In this document: piece after piece, positions 25,687 through 35,216 of the stretch
Numbering within the stretch: the stretch's first letter is position 1
Layout: every line of letters starts with the position of its first letter
Source of the DNA: Burkholderiaceae bacterium
GTDB taxonomy: Bacteria; Pseudomonadota; Gammaproteobacteria; Burkholderiales; Burkholderiaceae_D
DNA length: 40,114 nucleotides
Assembly: GCA_019232795.1 (NCBI GenBank)
Contig: JAFANH010000015.1
Span: forward strand, 1 to 40,114
Direction: 5' to 3'
Notes under the pieces: model-generated
Told to the model about the DNA's origin: nothing
Databases searched by the model: none
The model's input: the letters and a program-made list of their open reading frames with translations, nothing else
Position numbers and translations under genes: made by a program

Positions 25687-26517
25687 ATGAAACTGCCAAA
25701 ATTTTCGGCAAGTGTCGTGCCGGCCTTTCTGCTGGCGGTAGTGAGCACAGCACCGTCGACGGTATCCGCACAGGAGAACGGCGATGCACACGGCAAATTG
25801 TGGTTGATCGCAGATCAATTTAATAATCGCGTCATCGAGGTTGATAAAAGCACGCACCAAATCGTCTGGCAATTCGGCAACGGCTCGGATCAACCCGGCC
25901 CGCATGCGATCGTCGGCGTCAACGATGCAGAGAGAGTGGGAGGGCTGACCCTGATATCCGGCACCGGCATCCCGCCCAGTTCGCCGCCGCTGCCTGGCTG
26001 CTCGACGCCTGCGGTCGGCTGCGCCGATAACCGCGTCGTCTTGGTCAACCATGACGGCAAGATTCTTTGGCAATACGGACAGGCCGGTGTAACCGGGGCC
26101 GGCATGAACCAGTTGAATACGCCGGTGCATTCTTTGCTGTTGACCAAGTTCCAGAACCGCCCGGGCTGGCAAGTGATGATCACCGACCAGGGCAACCAGC
26201 GCGTCATTGTGGTCGACCGCGGTGGCAGGCTGCTGTGGCAATACGGCACGACAGGGGTGAGCGGCATGGGACCGAACCAGCTCAACAATCCCAATTCGGC
26301 CGAATTGCTCGATAACGGGCACATCTTGATTGCGGATGAAAACAATAATCGCGTGATCGAGGTGACGCCGTCCAAGCAAATCATCTTCCGGCAGGGGATG
26401 CTCGATATGGCCGGCAATGGTTTCAATCTCCTGAACGGCCCTTACGATGCGAAAGCCATTGGCGACTATACCGGCTTGACGCCGCCACGCGGCTTCCCGG
26501 AAGACATGGGAAATTAG
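25687..26517 (+). CDS. Exported short beta-propeller (NHL/arylsulfotransferase-like) protein
   Basis: 276 residues from ATG 25687, with GGAG 6 bases upstream. A signal peptide (VVPAFLLAVVSTAPSTVSA-Q) is followed by four repeats. Each pairs a segment like IADQFNNRVIEVDKS, ADNRVVLVNHDG, ITDQGNQRVIVVDRGG or IADENNNRVIEVTPS with one like HQIVWQFG, GKILWQYGQAGVTGAGMNQL, GRLLWQYGTTGVSGMGPNQL or KQIIFRQGMLDMAGNGFNLL. This is the pattern of NHL- or PQQ-type propeller blades. Full propellers need five to eight blades, so it may oligomerise or be a partial ring. It is divergent from the DUF2844/DUF3443 gene set and converges with rng. No catalytic residues were recognised. Confidence 0.7.
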   Translation: MKLPKFSASVVPAFLLAVVSTAPSTVSAQENGDAHGKLWLIADQFNNRVIEVDKSTHQIVWQFGNGSDQPGPHAIVGVNDAERVGGLTLISGTGIPPSSPPLPGCSTPAVGCADNRVVLVNHDGKILWQYGQAGVTGAGMNQLNTPVHSLLLTKFQNRPGWQVMITDQGNQRVIVVDRGGRLLWQYGTTGVSGMGPNQLNNPNSAELLDNGHILIADENNNRVIEVTPSKQIIFRQGMLDMAGNGFNLLNGPYDAKAIGDYTGLTPPRGFPEDMGN

Positions 26518-26524
26518 TCGATCG

Positions 26525-27982
26525 TTACATGAGGATGATGTCGTACTGTTCCTGGTGATAGACCGTTTCCACTTGCAAGGAAATCGGCTTGCCGATGAAG
26601 TCTCCCAGCATCGCCAGATGCTGGGATTCCTCCTCGAGGAACATGTCGACCACGACTTGCGAAGCCAGGATACGGAATTCGCGCGGATTGAATTGCCTGG
26701 CTTCGCGCAACAGTTCACGCAGGATTTCATAGCAAACCGTGCGCGCGGTCTTGACTTGGCCCTTTCCTTGGCAGGCCGGGCAGGGCTCACACAGGATATG
26801 GGCCAGCGATTCGCGTGTGCGTTTGCGCGTGGTTTCCACCAGGCCTAGCGCAGAAAAGCCTGAGACCGAGATCTTGGTGCGATCGCGCGCGATGGCCTTG
26901 TTCAATTCCGCCAGCACGGCTTGCCGGTGGTCGGCATTTTCCATGTCGATGAAGTCGAGGATGATGATGCCCCCCAAGTTGCGCAGGCGTAGCTGGCGCG
27001 CGATGGCATGCGCGGCCTCCAGGTTGGTCTTGAAGATGGTGTCGTCGAAGTTGCGGCCGGTGACGAAGCTGCCGGTGTTGACGTCGATGGTGGTCATGGC
27101 CTCGGTCTGGTCGACGATCAGATAGCCACCGGACTTCAGGTCGACGCGGCGCCCCAGGGCGCGCTCGATCTCTTCTTCGACACCGTACAGGTCGAACAAA
27201 GGGCGCTCGCCCGTGTAATGCGCAAGGCGCGGCAATACCGAAGGCGTGAAGGTGTTGCCGAATTGTTGCAGCATCTGGAAGTTTTCGCGCGAATCGACCT
27301 GGATGGCTGAGGTCTCATCGCTAACGAAATCGCGCAAGACGCGCTGCGCGAGATTCAAGTCTTGATACAACAGGGACGGCGCTGGTCGGCTTTTGGCCAA
27401 TTCGGTGATGGTGGACCAGGTCTTGCGCAGGTATTCGACATCTGCAGCCAGGTCGGCATCGGAGGCGTCCTCGGCCATGGTGCGGATGATGAAACCACCG
27501 GTTTCACCGGGTTGCATCAGGCGCTGTACCTTCTCGCGCAGGGCCTCGCGCTCGGCTTCGTTTTCGATGCGCTGGGAGATACCGATATGGGCATCTTGCG
27601 GCAAGTAGACCAGCATGCGGCCGGCGATCGAGATTTGCGTCGACAGGCGCGCGCCCTTGGTGCCGATCGGGTCCTTGATCACTTGCACGGTCAGCGCCTG
27701 GCCGTCGTAGAGCAGGCGTTCGATCGGAATTTGGGTGTCGTTGTCGTGGGCGCGCGCCTCCCAGATATCGGCCACGTGGAGGAAGGCGGCACGTTCCAGG
27801 CCGATGTCGATGAAAGCCGACTGCATGCCGGGCAGCACACGCACCACCTTGCCGAGATAGATATTGCCTGCCATGCCGCGCGACAGCGTGCGCTCGATGT
27901 GCAACTCTTGCACTGCACCTTGCAAAATGACGGCGACGCGGGTTTCCTGTGGGGTGATGTTGATGAGGATGTCTTCGCTCAT
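26525..27982 (-). CDS. rng: Ribonuclease G
   Basis: 485 residues of the RNase E/G family; it matures the 5' end of 16S rRNA and degrades mRNA. The S1-type domain is near residues 35-125 (GNIYLGKVVRVLPGMQSAFI, AAFLHVADI). The catalytic Asp residues are in TTIDVNTGSFVTG and ILDFIDM, and the Zn-link Cys pair is CEPCPACQGKGQVK. It lacks the long C-terminal scaffold of RNase E. It begins 5 bases after the maf stop and ends the yebC-to-rng gene run. Confidence 0.96.
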   Translation of the reverse strand: MSEDILINITPQETRVAVILQGAVQELHIERTLSRGMAGNIYLGKVVRVLPGMQSAFIDIGLERAAFLHVADIWEARAHDNDTQIPIERLLYDGQALTVQVIKDPIGTKGARLSTQISIAGRMLVYLPQDAHIGISQRIENEAEREALREKVQRLMQPGETGGFIIRTMAEDASDADLAADVEYLRKTWSTITELAKSRPAPSLLYQDLNLAQRVLRDFVSDETSAIQVDSRENFQMLQQFGNTFTPSVLPRLAHYTGERPLFDLYGVEEEIERALGRRVDLKSGGYLIVDQTEAMTTIDVNTGSFVTGRNFDDTIFKTNLEAAHAIARQLRLRNLGGIIILDFIDMENADHRQAVLAELNKAIARDRTKISVSGFSALGLVETTRKRTRESLAHILCEPCPACQGKGQVKTARTVCYEILRELLREARQFNPREFRILASQVVVDMFLEEESQHLAMLGDFIGKPISLQVETVYHQEQYDIILM

Positions 27983-27987
27983 AGGCC

Positions 27988-28608
27988 TTAGATGATCCGT
28001 ATGCCGGCTTGCTGCAATAGTTGAGTGGTCTCAAACAGCGGCAGGCCCATGATACCGGTATAGCTGCCCGCTATGCGTTCGATGAAGCTGGCGGCTATGC
28101 CCTGAATGCCGTAGCCGCCGGCCTTGTCGTAAGGTTCGGAGGTGGCGCAGTAGGCGTCGATGGCTTGAGGAGTCAACGTTGCGAAGGTGACGTCCGAGCA
28201 TTGCGTGGTTTGCCAAAGGTCGTGTTCGTTGCACACGGTGACGCTGGTCAATACCTGGTGCGTGCGGCTGGACAGGCTGCCCAGCATGGCCTTGGCTTCC
28301 GTCATGTTGGTTGGCTTACCCAAAATGCGGTCGTCAATGACCACCGTAGTGTCAGCCGACAGTACCGGCAGCACCGGCATGCGCCGGCCCAGCATGATCT
28401 GGCGCGCGCATTCCGCTTTTGCGCGGGAAACGCGGGCCACGTAATCGATGGCGTGTTCGCCGGGGTGCACGACTTCATCGACGTCGGGACCGCGCGGCGC
28501 CTGTTCGCGCAGCATCAGCAAGACGAAATCGACGCCAATCTGTCGCAGCAGATCGCGTCGGCGCGGACTCTTGGAAGCAAGGTAAATCTTGTGCTCGGCC
28601 GGTTTCAT
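27988..28608 (-). CDS. maf: Maf family nucleoside triphosphate pyrophosphatase
   Basis: 206 residues. The Maf signature LASKSPRRRDLLRQIG (10-25) and the SADTTVVIDDRILGKPTN stretch (catalytic Asp) are clear, followed by SSRTHQVLTSVTV and DKAGGYGIQGIAASFIERI. Maf proteins hydrolyse dTTP/UTP or modified nucleotides and are thought to keep non-canonical nucleotides out of nucleic acids; subfamily assignment needs a tree. It lies 17 bases after rlmH. Confidence 0.94.
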   Translation of the reverse strand: MKPAEHKIYLASKSPRRRDLLRQIGVDFVLLMLREQAPRGPDVDEVVHPGEHAIDYVARVSRAKAECARQIMLGRRMPVLPVLSADTTVVIDDRILGKPTNMTEAKAMLGSLSSRTHQVLTSVTVCNEHDLWQTTQCSDVTFATLTPQAIDAYCATSEPYDKAGGYGIQGIAASFIERIAGSYTGIMGLPLFETTQLLQQAGIRII

Positions 28609-28625
28609 GGTCTATGCGCGGTAGG

Positions 28626-29096
28626 TTAAACGCGATGGTAGGGGTGATTCTGGGTGATCGACCAGGCCCGGTACAGCTGTTCGGCCAGCAGCACACGTAC
28701 CATGCCGTGCGGCAAGGTCAGGCTGGACAGCCGGATGGCGAGATCGGCCCGGCCTTTGAACTCGGCATCGAGTCCATCGGCGCCACCGATGACGAAGCTG
28801 ACGTCGCGCCCATCCTGCTGCCATTGCGTAAGGAGCTGCGACAATTGCATGGTGGTCAGATCCTTGCCGCGCTCGTCAAGCACCACGATGCGGCTGCTTT
28901 TCGGCAGGGCCGCTTCGATTTTCGTGCGCTCCAGCGCCATGACCGTTTCGGCCGTCTTGCTGCCGGAACGTTCGACAGGCTTGATCTCTTTCAGCCCGAT
29001 GCGGCAATCGGGCGGCATGCGTTTCGCGTATTCGCCAAACCCCGACTCGATCCAGGCTGGCATTTTGTGGCCCACCGCTACGATGACGAGTTGCAC
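28626..29096 (-). CDS. rlmH: 23S rRNA (pseudouridine-1915-N3)-methyltransferase
   Basis: 156 residues, the standard size of this SPOUT methyltransferase, which modifies helix 69 of 23S rRNA in the 70S ribosome. Hallmarks: [20 protein letters not shown] at the start, [24 protein letters not shown] in the SAM-binding knot and [18 protein letters not shown] near the end. It follows rsfS after 39 bases, the usual order in proteobacteria. Confidence 0.97.
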   Translation of the reverse strand: MQLVIVAVGHKMPAWIESGFGEYAKRMPPDCRIGLKEIKPVERSGSKTAETVMALERTKIEAALPKSSRIVVLDERGKDLTTMQLSQLLTQWQQDGRDVSFVIGGADGLDAEFKGRADLAIRLSSLTLPHGMVRVLLAEQLYRAWSITQNHPYHRV

Positions 29097-29135
29097 GGCG
29101 CTCTTGTTCGGCTTGGTTTGAGCTTATTTTTGGCC

Positions 29136-29771
29136 TTATTTGGCTTTTGTTGCAGTGCGTTTGGCGGGAGCCTTTTTCGCGCCCGTACTCTTGCTGCCTG
29201 CAACCTTGACTGTCTTGCCGGCCGGAGTCTTGGCTGCGGGTTTTCGCGTTGTGGGCTTCTTGGCTGGGGCCTCGTCCGTTGTGTCTGCTGCTTTGCGGGT
29301 AGCTGGCTTGCGCTTGGGCTTGGCCGGCGCCTCTTCCGCATCGGCCTTGCTGGCGGCGAGGTGACGTCCGACCTTTTTCGGAGCGGCGCCGTCTGCCGTC
29401 TCGGCGGCTGTGCGCTTGGCTGTCCGTTTGGCGGCGCCGAACTTGATTTCCTTTTCGCCCCAGATTTCTTCAAGGCGGTAATAGGCGCGTATGGCCGGTT
29501 GCATGATGTGGACGATCATGTCGCCCAAGTCGACCAGCACCCATTCGCCCGTGTCTTCGCCTTCCAGGCTGACGACATTGCCACCGGCTTCCTTGACCTT
29601 TTCGCGCACCGAGGAGGCGAGCGCCTTGGTTTGGCGGTTCGACGTGCCCGAAGCGACGGCGATGCGGTCGAACAGGCTGGTCAGGTGGGTAGTATCGAAC
29701 ATGCGGATGTCTTGGGCCTTGACGTCCTCGAGTGCGTCGATCACGACGGCTTGCAGTTTTTTAATGTCCAT
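29136..29771 (-). CDS. rsfS: Ribosomal silencing factor RsfS with a long basic tail
   Basis: 211 residues, about twice the normal RsfS length. Residues 1-112 are the complete RsfS/Iojap domain (ALEDVKAQDIRMFDTTHLTS, DRIAVASGTSNRQTKALA, EDTGEWVLVDLGDMIVHIM, YYRLEEIWGEKE), which binds ribosomal protein L14 and blocks subunit joining in starved cells. Residues 113-211 are a low-complexity tail rich in Lys, Ala, Pro and Thr with KRTAK, PKRKPATRKA and KKAPAKRTATK elements, like histone H1-type tails. The start codon directly follows the nadD stop (TAAATG). Confidence 0.93.
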   Translation of the reverse strand: MDIKKLQAVVIDALEDVKAQDIRMFDTTHLTSLFDRIAVASGTSNRQTKALASSVREKVKEAGGNVVSLEGEDTGEWVLVDLGDMIVHIMQPAIRAYYRLEEIWGEKEIKFGAAKRTAKRTAAETADGAAPKKVGRHLAASKADAEEAPAKPKRKPATRKAADTTDEAPAKKPTTRKPAAKTPAGKTVKVAGSKSTGAKKAPAKRTATKAK

Positions 29772-30425
29772 TTAGTTTTGGTAGAGATGGTGAGATTCAA
29801 TATAGTCCAGTACGCGCGACGGTACCAGTGCCGCTGGTTTGTCCCCATGGCGCAATGCGGCACGGATTGCAGTGGCGGACACATCGACCGCCAAATCCGC
29901 GGCCAGGTAGGTCGACCCGCAGGCGGTGTTGCGTATACGGTCTGCTGGAGCGGCACGCTGCGCGAACTCGTGCGCAACCGCCGCCGGCAGTTCCGCGCTG
30001 TCGAGGGCGAAACCCGGACGCGATGCGGCACAGATGTGCGCATAGTCGAATAACTGCCTCCAGTGCCGCCAGCTATCGAGGTGCTGCAATTGGTCGGCTC
30101 CGATCAAAAAGACCATCGACGTTTGCGGACCCAACTCGGCCCGGATCGCCTGTAAAGTGTCTATCGTATAAGTCGCAGTGTGACGCTGGATTTCCTGTTG
30201 GTCAATGGCAAGCGCGGACGACGACGTATCGAACGCGCAACGCAGCATGGCCACCCGATCCTGCGCAGAAGCCTGCAGACCGTCCTTTTGCCAGGGCTGA
30301 CCTGCCGGGATGATGCGCAACTGGTCGGGCGCCAGCAGGGCGCAGAAATGCTGCGCCAATGCGACGTGGCCCTGGTGTACCGGATCGAAACTGCCGCCAA
30401 GCAGAACTACGCAAGGTATTGTCAC
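29772..30425 (-). CDS. nadD: Nicotinate-nucleotide adenylyltransferase
   Basis: 217 residues; it makes deamido-NAD from nicotinate mononucleotide and ATP. The nucleotidyltransferase motif [16 protein letters not shown] is at the N-terminus, [19 protein letters not shown] in the middle and [10 protein letters not shown] near the end. The start is taken as GTG 30425, which overlaps the hemF stop by 4 bases (GTGA) and gives the family N-terminus [15 protein letters not shown]; a start at 30506 would add 27 atypical residues. Confidence 0.95.
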   Translation of the reverse strand: MTIPCVVLLGGSFDPVHQGHVALAQHFCALLAPDQLRIIPAGQPWQKDGLQASAQDRVAMLRCAFDTSSSALAIDQQEIQRHTATYTIDTLQAIRAELGPQTSMVFLIGADQLQHLDSWRHWRQLFDYAHICAASRPGFALDSAELPAAVAHEFAQRAAPADRIRNTACGSTYLAADLAVDVSATAIRAALRHGDKPAALVPSRVLDYIESHHLYQN

Positions 30426-31327
30426 ACCCAATCCCGATGAACCAGGAAGTCGGAATACAGTTTCGCCTCGGCGCTGCCAGCCTCCGGCTTCCAGTCGTAA
30501 CGCCATTTGACCAGGGGCGGCAGCGACATCAGAATGGACTCGGTGCGTCCGCCGGACTGCAGCCCGAACAGTGTGCCGCGGTCGAACACCAGGTTGAATT
30601 CGACATAGCGGCCGCGCCGGTAAGCCTGGAAGTCGCGTTCCGGCTCGCCGTAGGCAAGGTCCTTACGTTGTTTGACGATGGGCAGGTAGGCGTCGATAAA
30701 GGCGTCGCCAACGCTGCGTTGCATGGCAAAACAGGTGTCGAAGTCGGGTTCGTTGAGGTCGTCGAAGAAGATCCCGCCTACGCCGCGCGGCTCGGCACGA
30801 TGCTTGAGGTAGAAATATTCGTCGCACCAGCGCTTGAAGCGCGGATGTAGATCGGCGCCGAACCGTTCCAGGGAGGAGCGGCAGGTGCGGTGAAAATGCC
30901 GTGCGTCGTCCTCAAAGCCGTAATAGGGTGTCAGGTCCATGCCGCCCCCGAACCACCAGACCGGTTCCTGGCCTTCCGCCGTGGCATTGAAGAAGCGTAC
31001 ATTCATGTGTACGGTCGGCACATAGGGATTGCGCGGGTGCAGCACTAGCGAGACGCCCATGGCTTCCCAGGCGCGGCCGGCTACACCGGGACGGTTGGCT
31101 GCCGCCGAGGGTGGCAGGCTTTTGCCGATCACGTGCGAAAAATTGACGCCGCCACGCTCGAATACGCCGCCTTCTTCGATCACGCGCGAGATGCCGCCGC
31201 CGCCTTCCGGCCTTTCCCAACTGTCGGTCAGGAAAGCATGGCCGTCGACCTGCTCGAGCGCGGCGATGATGCGCGCCTGCAAGCCGAGCAGATAGGTTTT
31301 TACGGCGGAAGGGGAGACCGGGTTCAT
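30422..31327 (-). CDS. hemF: Oxygen-dependent coproporphyrinogen-III oxidase
   Basis: 301 residues; it converts coproporphyrinogen III to protoporphyrinogen IX with oxygen in heme synthesis. Family stretches are [65 protein letters not shown] and [20 protein letters not shown]. Start ATG 31327 gives the expected N-terminus. It lies 16 bases after purD and overlaps nadD by 4 bases. Confidence 0.97.
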   Translation of the reverse strand: MNPVSPSAVKTYLLGLQARIIAALEQVDGHAFLTDSWERPEGGGGISRVIEEGGVFERGGVNFSHVIGKSLPPSAAANRPGVAGRAWEAMGVSLVLHPRNPYVPTVHMNVRFFNATAEGQEPVWWFGGGMDLTPYYGFEDDARHFHRTCRSSLERFGADLHPRFKRWCDEYFYLKHRAEPRGVGGIFFDDLNEPDFDTCFAMQRSVGDAFIDAYLPIVKQRKDLAYGEPERDFQAYRRGRYVEFNLVFDRGTLFGLQSGGRTESILMSLPPLVKWRYDWKPEAGSAEAKLYSDFLVHRDWV

Positions 31328-31343
31328 GTTGAAACGAATGGGG

Positions 31344-32618
31344 TCAAGGACGGCGCTTGATGGCGCGCCAACCGATGTCGCGACGGTATTGCATACCCTC
31401 GAACTGGATCTGGTCGACCGCGTGGTAGGCATTGTTCTGCGCCATCTTGACGCTATCGCCCAAGCCGACTACACACAATACGCGGCCACCCGAAGTGCTC
31501 AGACGGTCTTGTTCCAGGCTGGTGCCGGCATGGAAGGTGACGCAGTCGGCGGTTTCGGCCGGGATGCCGGTGATATGGTCGCCCTTGCGCGGAGCATCGG
31601 GATAGCCGCCGGCCGCCATGACCACGCCGAGCGCGGTGCGGCGGTCCCATTCGAGTTCGATGCTGTCGAGCGTGCCGTTGACCGCGTGTTCGAGTACAGT
31701 CAGCAAATCGGTCTTCAAGCGCGCCATGATGGGCTGGGTTTCCGGATCGCCCATGCGGCAATTGAATTCCAGGGTCTTGATGTGGTTTTGTTCGTCTATC
31801 ATCAAGCCGGCATACAGGAAGCCGGTATAGGCGTGGCCTTCCTTGGCCATCCCCTGCACCGTGGGCACGATTACTTCACGCATGATGCGCGCGTGCAGCG
31901 CCGGCGTGACGATGGGCGCCGGTGAATAGGCGCCCATGCCGCCGGTATTGGGGCCGGCATCGTTGTCCTGCAGGCGCTTGTGGTCCTGGCTGGTGGCCAG
32001 CGGCAAGATGTTCTTGCCGTCCACCATGACGATGAAGCTGGCTTCCTCGCCGGCCAGGAATTCCTCGATCACGACACGCGCGCCGGCATCGCCGAAGCGG
32101 TTGTCCGACAACATCATGTCGACCGCATCGTGCGCTTCGGCCAGGCTCATGGCAACGACTACACCCTTGCCGGCGGCCAGGCCGTCGGCCTTGATCACGA
32201 TTGGCGCGCCGCGCTCATCGATGTAGCGGTGTGCCGCTGCGGCGTCGGAAAAGGTCTGGTAGGCGGCCGTGGGCACGGCGTGGCGCTGCATGAAGGACTT
32301 GGCAAAATCCTTTGAGCTCTCCAGCCGCGCGCATTCCTTGCTCGGCCCGAAAATCTTCAGGCCCTGGTCACGGAAAATATTGACAATGCCGGCCGCCAGC
32401 GGTTGTTCCGGGCCGACTACTGTCAGGGCGATGTGCTCGGCCTTGGCGAATTCCGCCAACGCCAACGGGTCGGTGATATTCAGGTTTTGCAAGCGCACAT
32501 CGAGCGCCGTGCCGCCGTTGCCGGGCGCCACATAGACTGTCTGAATGCGTGGCGATTGCGCGATTTTCCAAGCCAGGGCGTGTTCGCGGCCGCCTGAGCC
32601 GATGACCAGAATTTTCAT
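31344..32618 (-). CDS. purD: Phosphoribosylamine-glycine ligase
   Basis: 424 residues, full length; second step of purine synthesis (5-phosphoribosylamine, glycine and ATP to GAR). N-terminal domain [23 protein letters not shown]-grasp part with [38 protein letters not shown] and [32 protein letters not shown] carries metal ligands. It follows yebC after 20 bases. Confidence 0.97.
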   Translation of the reverse strand: MKILVIGSGGREHALAWKIAQSPRIQTVYVAPGNGGTALDVRLQNLNITDPLALAEFAKAEHIALTVVGPEQPLAAGIVNIFRDQGLKIFGPSKECARLESSKDFAKSFMQRHAVPTAAYQTFSDAAAAHRYIDERGAPIVIKADGLAAGKGVVVAMSLAEAHDAVDMMLSDNRFGDAGARVVIEEFLAGEEASFIVMVDGKNILPLATSQDHKRLQDNDAGPNTGGMGAYSPAPIVTPALHARIMREVIVPTVQGMAKEGHAYTGFLYAGLMIDEQNHIKTLEFNCRMGDPETQPIMARLKTDLLTVLEHAVNGTLDSIELEWDRRTALGVVMAAGGYPDAPRKGDHITGIPAETADCVTFHAGTSLEQDRLSTSGGRVLCVVGLGDSVKMAQNNAYHAVDQIQFEGMQYRRDIGWRAIKRRP

Positions 32619-32638
32619 GAGGGCGGATAAGGGAGGGC

Positions 32639-33364
32639 TTACTCTTCGATGATGGCGTTGGTGTAGACCTCTTGCACGTCGTCGAGGTTTTCCAGTGCGT
32701 CGAGCAGTTTCTGCATCTTGAGACCGTCTTCGCCGGCAAATACCGTTTCGGTCGAAGGTTTCATGGTCACTTCGGCGAGCTCGGGCTTGAAGCCGGCCTT
32801 GTCCAGCGCGTCCTTGACGGCGGACAGGTCATGCGGCGGACAGATCACTTCAATGCCGCCTTCATCGTCGGTGACGACGTCTTCAGCGCCGGCCTCCAGG
32901 GCGGCCTCCATCAAGGCATCTTCATTGGTGCCGGGCGCAAAGAACATCTGGCCGCAATGCTTGAACAGGAAAGCGACCGAGCCTTCGGTGCCCATGTTGC
33001 CGCCGAACTTGGAAAAGGCATGGCGCACCTCGGCCACCGTGCGCACGCGGTTGTCGGTCATGCAATCGACGATGATGGCAGCGCCATTGATGCCGTAGCC
33101 TTCGTAGCGGATTTCTTCGTAGTTGGCGCCATCGAGTCCGCCTGTGCCGCGCGACACGGCGCGCTGCACGTTATCCTTCGGCATATTGGCGTCGGCCGCC
33201 TTTTCCATGGCCAGGCGCAAGCGCGGGTTGGTGTTCGCGTCGCCGCCACCCAAGCGGGCTGCAACAGTGATTTCCTTGATCAAGCGCGTCCATATCTTGC
33301 CGCGCTTGGCGTCGGTGGCCGCTTTTTTATGCTTGATATTGGCCCATTTGCTATGTCCTGCCAT
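32639..33364 (-). CDS. yebC: YebC/PmpR family protein
   Basis: 241 residues beginning [20 protein letters not shown], the invariant start of the family; [36 protein letters not shown] and [19 protein letters not shown] follow. Members act as transcription regulators or, as shown more recently for some, help ribosomes through proline-rich stretches; the role here is not decided. ATG 33364 starts the conserved sequence. It is first in the housekeeping run that continues to rng. Confidence 0.95.
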   Translation of the reverse strand: MAGHSKWANIKHKKAATDAKRGKIWTRLIKEITVAARLGGGDANTNPRLRLAMEKAADANMPKDNVQRAVSRGTGGLDGANYEEIRYEGYGINGAAIIVDCMTDNRVRTVAEVRHAFSKFGGNMGTEGSVAFLFKHCGQMFFAPGTNEDALMEAALEAGAEDVVTDDEGGIEVICPPHDLSAVKDALDKAGFKPELAEVTMKPSTETVFAGEDGLKMQKLLDALENLDDVQEVYTNAIIEE

Positions 33365-33474
33365 GACAATCTGTTTCCGGATAATGTTGAAGGATGTAGG
33401 CGCGTCATGCCGGGCGAAGACGCCGGCTGCGCTGTCCCCGGTCAGGGACTCCCCGTCTGGGACGAATCTTTGCG

Positions 33475-33483
33475 ATTTTACCA
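33475..33483 (-). promoter_or_regulatory. Possible extended -10 promoter of yebC
   Basis: On the minus strand TGGTAAAAT (33483-33475) is an extended -10 box. No good -35 is found at normal spacing (TTGCCA lies 21 bases upstream). The leader to the yebC ATG would be about 100 bases. Confidence 0.35.
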
Positions 33484-33578
33484 TACGGGCGTACCCCCAA
33501 TTGGCAAGGGAGCAGCCCGGATAGGACATGTATGCCGGCAATCGGCATGCAAGTGCGTCTGCAGATGCGGGATATTCT

Positions 33579-33603
33579 TGTCATAATGCCGGCCTTTAGC
33601 CGG
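33579..33603 (+). promoter_or_regulatory. Possible ribA promoter and leader hairpin
   Basis: TGTCATAAT (33579-33587) is an extended -10 box on the plus strand. CCGGC-CTTTA-GCCGG (33589-33603) follows and could fold in the leader. No conserved FMN-riboswitch sequence is present in 33604-33736, and I see no other element in that stretch. Confidence 0.3.
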
Positions 33604-33736
33604 GTCTTGGCCTTGGGCCGTTTTCCCGGCGGCCGATGTGGTGGGCGCGCTCCTGCTATGCTACGGGGTAGTCCGCGATGGATGCCTATGGCGCGATCCA
33701 TCGACGCATTTCATCAATATTTATTGCGAGAATCAC

Positions 33737-34372
33737 ATGTCTCAACAGACAGGCGCTGCTGTCCAGGATGGCTCCGCAGACCCTACCCTGATTTACGTTG
33801 CGCCCTGCCATTTGCCGATGCCGTGGGCGACGTTTCAATTGCATGCCTTCGTGGAAAAATCGACGGGCAAGGAACATTTGGCATTGACTCTGGGCGACCT
33901 AGCCGATGGCCAACCGGTACTGGCGCGCATCCATTCCGAATGCCTGACCGGCGATGCTTTGTGGAGCCAGCGCTGCGATTGCGGCGCCCAATTGGAAGCC
34001 GGATTGCGCAGGATCGCCGAAGAGGGGCGCGGCGCGCTGTTCTATTTGCGCCAGGAAGGGCGCGGCATCGGCCTGGTCAACAAGATTCATGCGTATCGTC
34101 TGCAAGATGCGGGCGCCGACACGGTCGAAGCGAACCAGGAGCTGGGTTTTGCGCCGGACCAGCGCAATTACCGCCTTTGCAGGCCCATGTTGAAGCAGCT
34201 TGGCATTCGTTCCCTGCGTCTGATGACCAACAACCCGCGCAAGATCCAGGCGGTTGAGGCCTTGGGCCTCGAAGTGGTCGAGCGCATTCCTTTGGTGATG
34301 CAGCGCAACCCGCACAACGAACGCTATTTGAAGACCAAGGCCGACAAGCTAGGGCATCTAATCCACCCCTGA
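33737..34372 (+). CDS. ribA: GTP cyclohydrolase II
   Basis: 211 residues; it opens GTP to the pyrimidine precursor of riboflavin. Zinc Cys residues are in [15 protein letters not shown], the GTP-binding motif is [13 protein letters not shown], and LMTNNPRKI and [15 protein letters not shown] close the domain. It is the stand-alone RibA, not fused to RibB. Start ATG 33737 has only a weak GAG upstream; an in-frame start at 33638 would add 33 atypical residues. An SDR gene follows after 21 bases. Confidence 0.95.
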   Translation: MSQQTGAAVQDGSADPTLIYVAPCHLPMPWATFQLHAFVEKSTGKEHLALTLGDLADGQPVLARIHSECLTGDALWSQRCDCGAQLEAGLRRIAEEGRGALFYLRQEGRGIGLVNKIHAYRLQDAGADTVEANQELGFAPDQRNYRLCRPMLKQLGIRSLRLMTNNPRKIQAVEALGLEVVERIPLVMQRNPHNERYLKTKADKLGHLIHP

Positions 34373-34393
34373 TCAATTTGAGTTGACGCAGTT

Positions 34394-35173
34394 ATGAAAC
34401 TTGGGATCGAAGGCAGGCAAGCGCTGGTGTGCGGCGCCAGCATGGGGTTGGGATTCGGCTGTGCGCAGGCGCTGGCCGCCGAGGGCGTGAACGTGACTTT
34501 GGTCGCGCGCCGCGCGGAATTGCTGGAGCAGGCCGCCGCCGAAATTCGGCGAGCCAGCGGCGCAGCAGTCACTGCCGTGGCCTGCGATATTACGACTGTC
34601 GAAGGACGGGCACTGGCCTTGGCTGCCTGCCCGCAACCGGACATCCTGATCAATAATGCCGGCGGGCCGCCGCCCGGCGATTTCCGCGACTGGCAGCGCA
34701 GCGACTGGATTGCCGCACTCGACGCCAACATGCTGACGCCGATCGAATTGATCAAGGCGACGGTGGACGGCATGATAGGACGCGGTTTTGGCCGTATCGT
34801 CAATATCACCTCGAGCGCAGTCAAGGCGCCCATCGATATTCTTGGCTTGTCGAACGGTGCGCGTTCCGGCTTGACCGGGTTCGTGGCCGGCGTGGCGCGC
34901 AAGACGGTGCAGCACAACGTCACAATCAATAATTTGTTGCCCGGCCCTTTCGATACCGCGCGCCTGAATTCGACCATAGCGGCCGGCGCCAAGGCTGCCG
35001 GCAAGACCGAGGACGAGATGCGCGAAGCGCGGCGCCTGCAAAACCCGGCGCGCCGCTTTGGCACTGTCGAGGAATTCGGCGCCATGTGTGCTTTCCTCTG
35101 CAGCGCCCATGCCGGCTATCTTACCGGCCAGAATATATTGCTTGATGGCGGCGCCTATCCTGGCACTTTTTAG
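34394..35173 (+). CDS. Atypical short-chain dehydrogenase/reductase family protein
   Basis: 259 residues with a Rossmann start GASMGLGFG (14-22) and NNAGG (87-91), both SDR hallmarks. The catalytic Ser region is intact ([11 protein letters not shown]140/S141), but at the place of the Tyr-x-x-x-Lys motif it reads SNGAR (153-157): Ser for Tyr, Arg for Lys. This pattern matches the FabG-like subgroup that lacks the standard tetrad. It may be a reductase with an altered mechanism or a non-redox protein. It lies between ribA and mgsA on the same strand. Confidence 0.85.
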   Translation: MKLGIEGRQALVCGASMGLGFGCAQALAAEGVNVTLVARRAELLEQAAAEIRRASGAAVTAVACDITTVEGRALALAACPQPDILINNAGGPPPGDFRDWQRSDWIAALDANMLTPIELIKATVDGMIGRGFGRIVNITSSAVKAPIDILGLSNGARSGLTGFVAGVARKTVQHNVTINNLLPGPFDTARLNSTIAAGAKAAGKTEDEMREARRLQNPARRFGTVEEFGAMCAFLCSAHAGYLTGQNILLDGGAYPGTF

Positions 35174-35216
35174 CTGCTGCCTTTTTATAACAGATTGCTT
35201 GTTCGTAGGAGAAAGT

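Noticed and set aside
28419..30053. Plus-strand open frame of 544 codons
   Set aside because: It lies antisense across maf, rlmH, rsfS and nadD, has no ribosome-binding site or family features, and its Arg/Cys/Gly-rich sequence is what reversed G+C-rich coding DNA gives.
33604..33736. FMN riboswitch before ribA
   Set aside because: The conserved RFN sequence blocks were looked for and not found.
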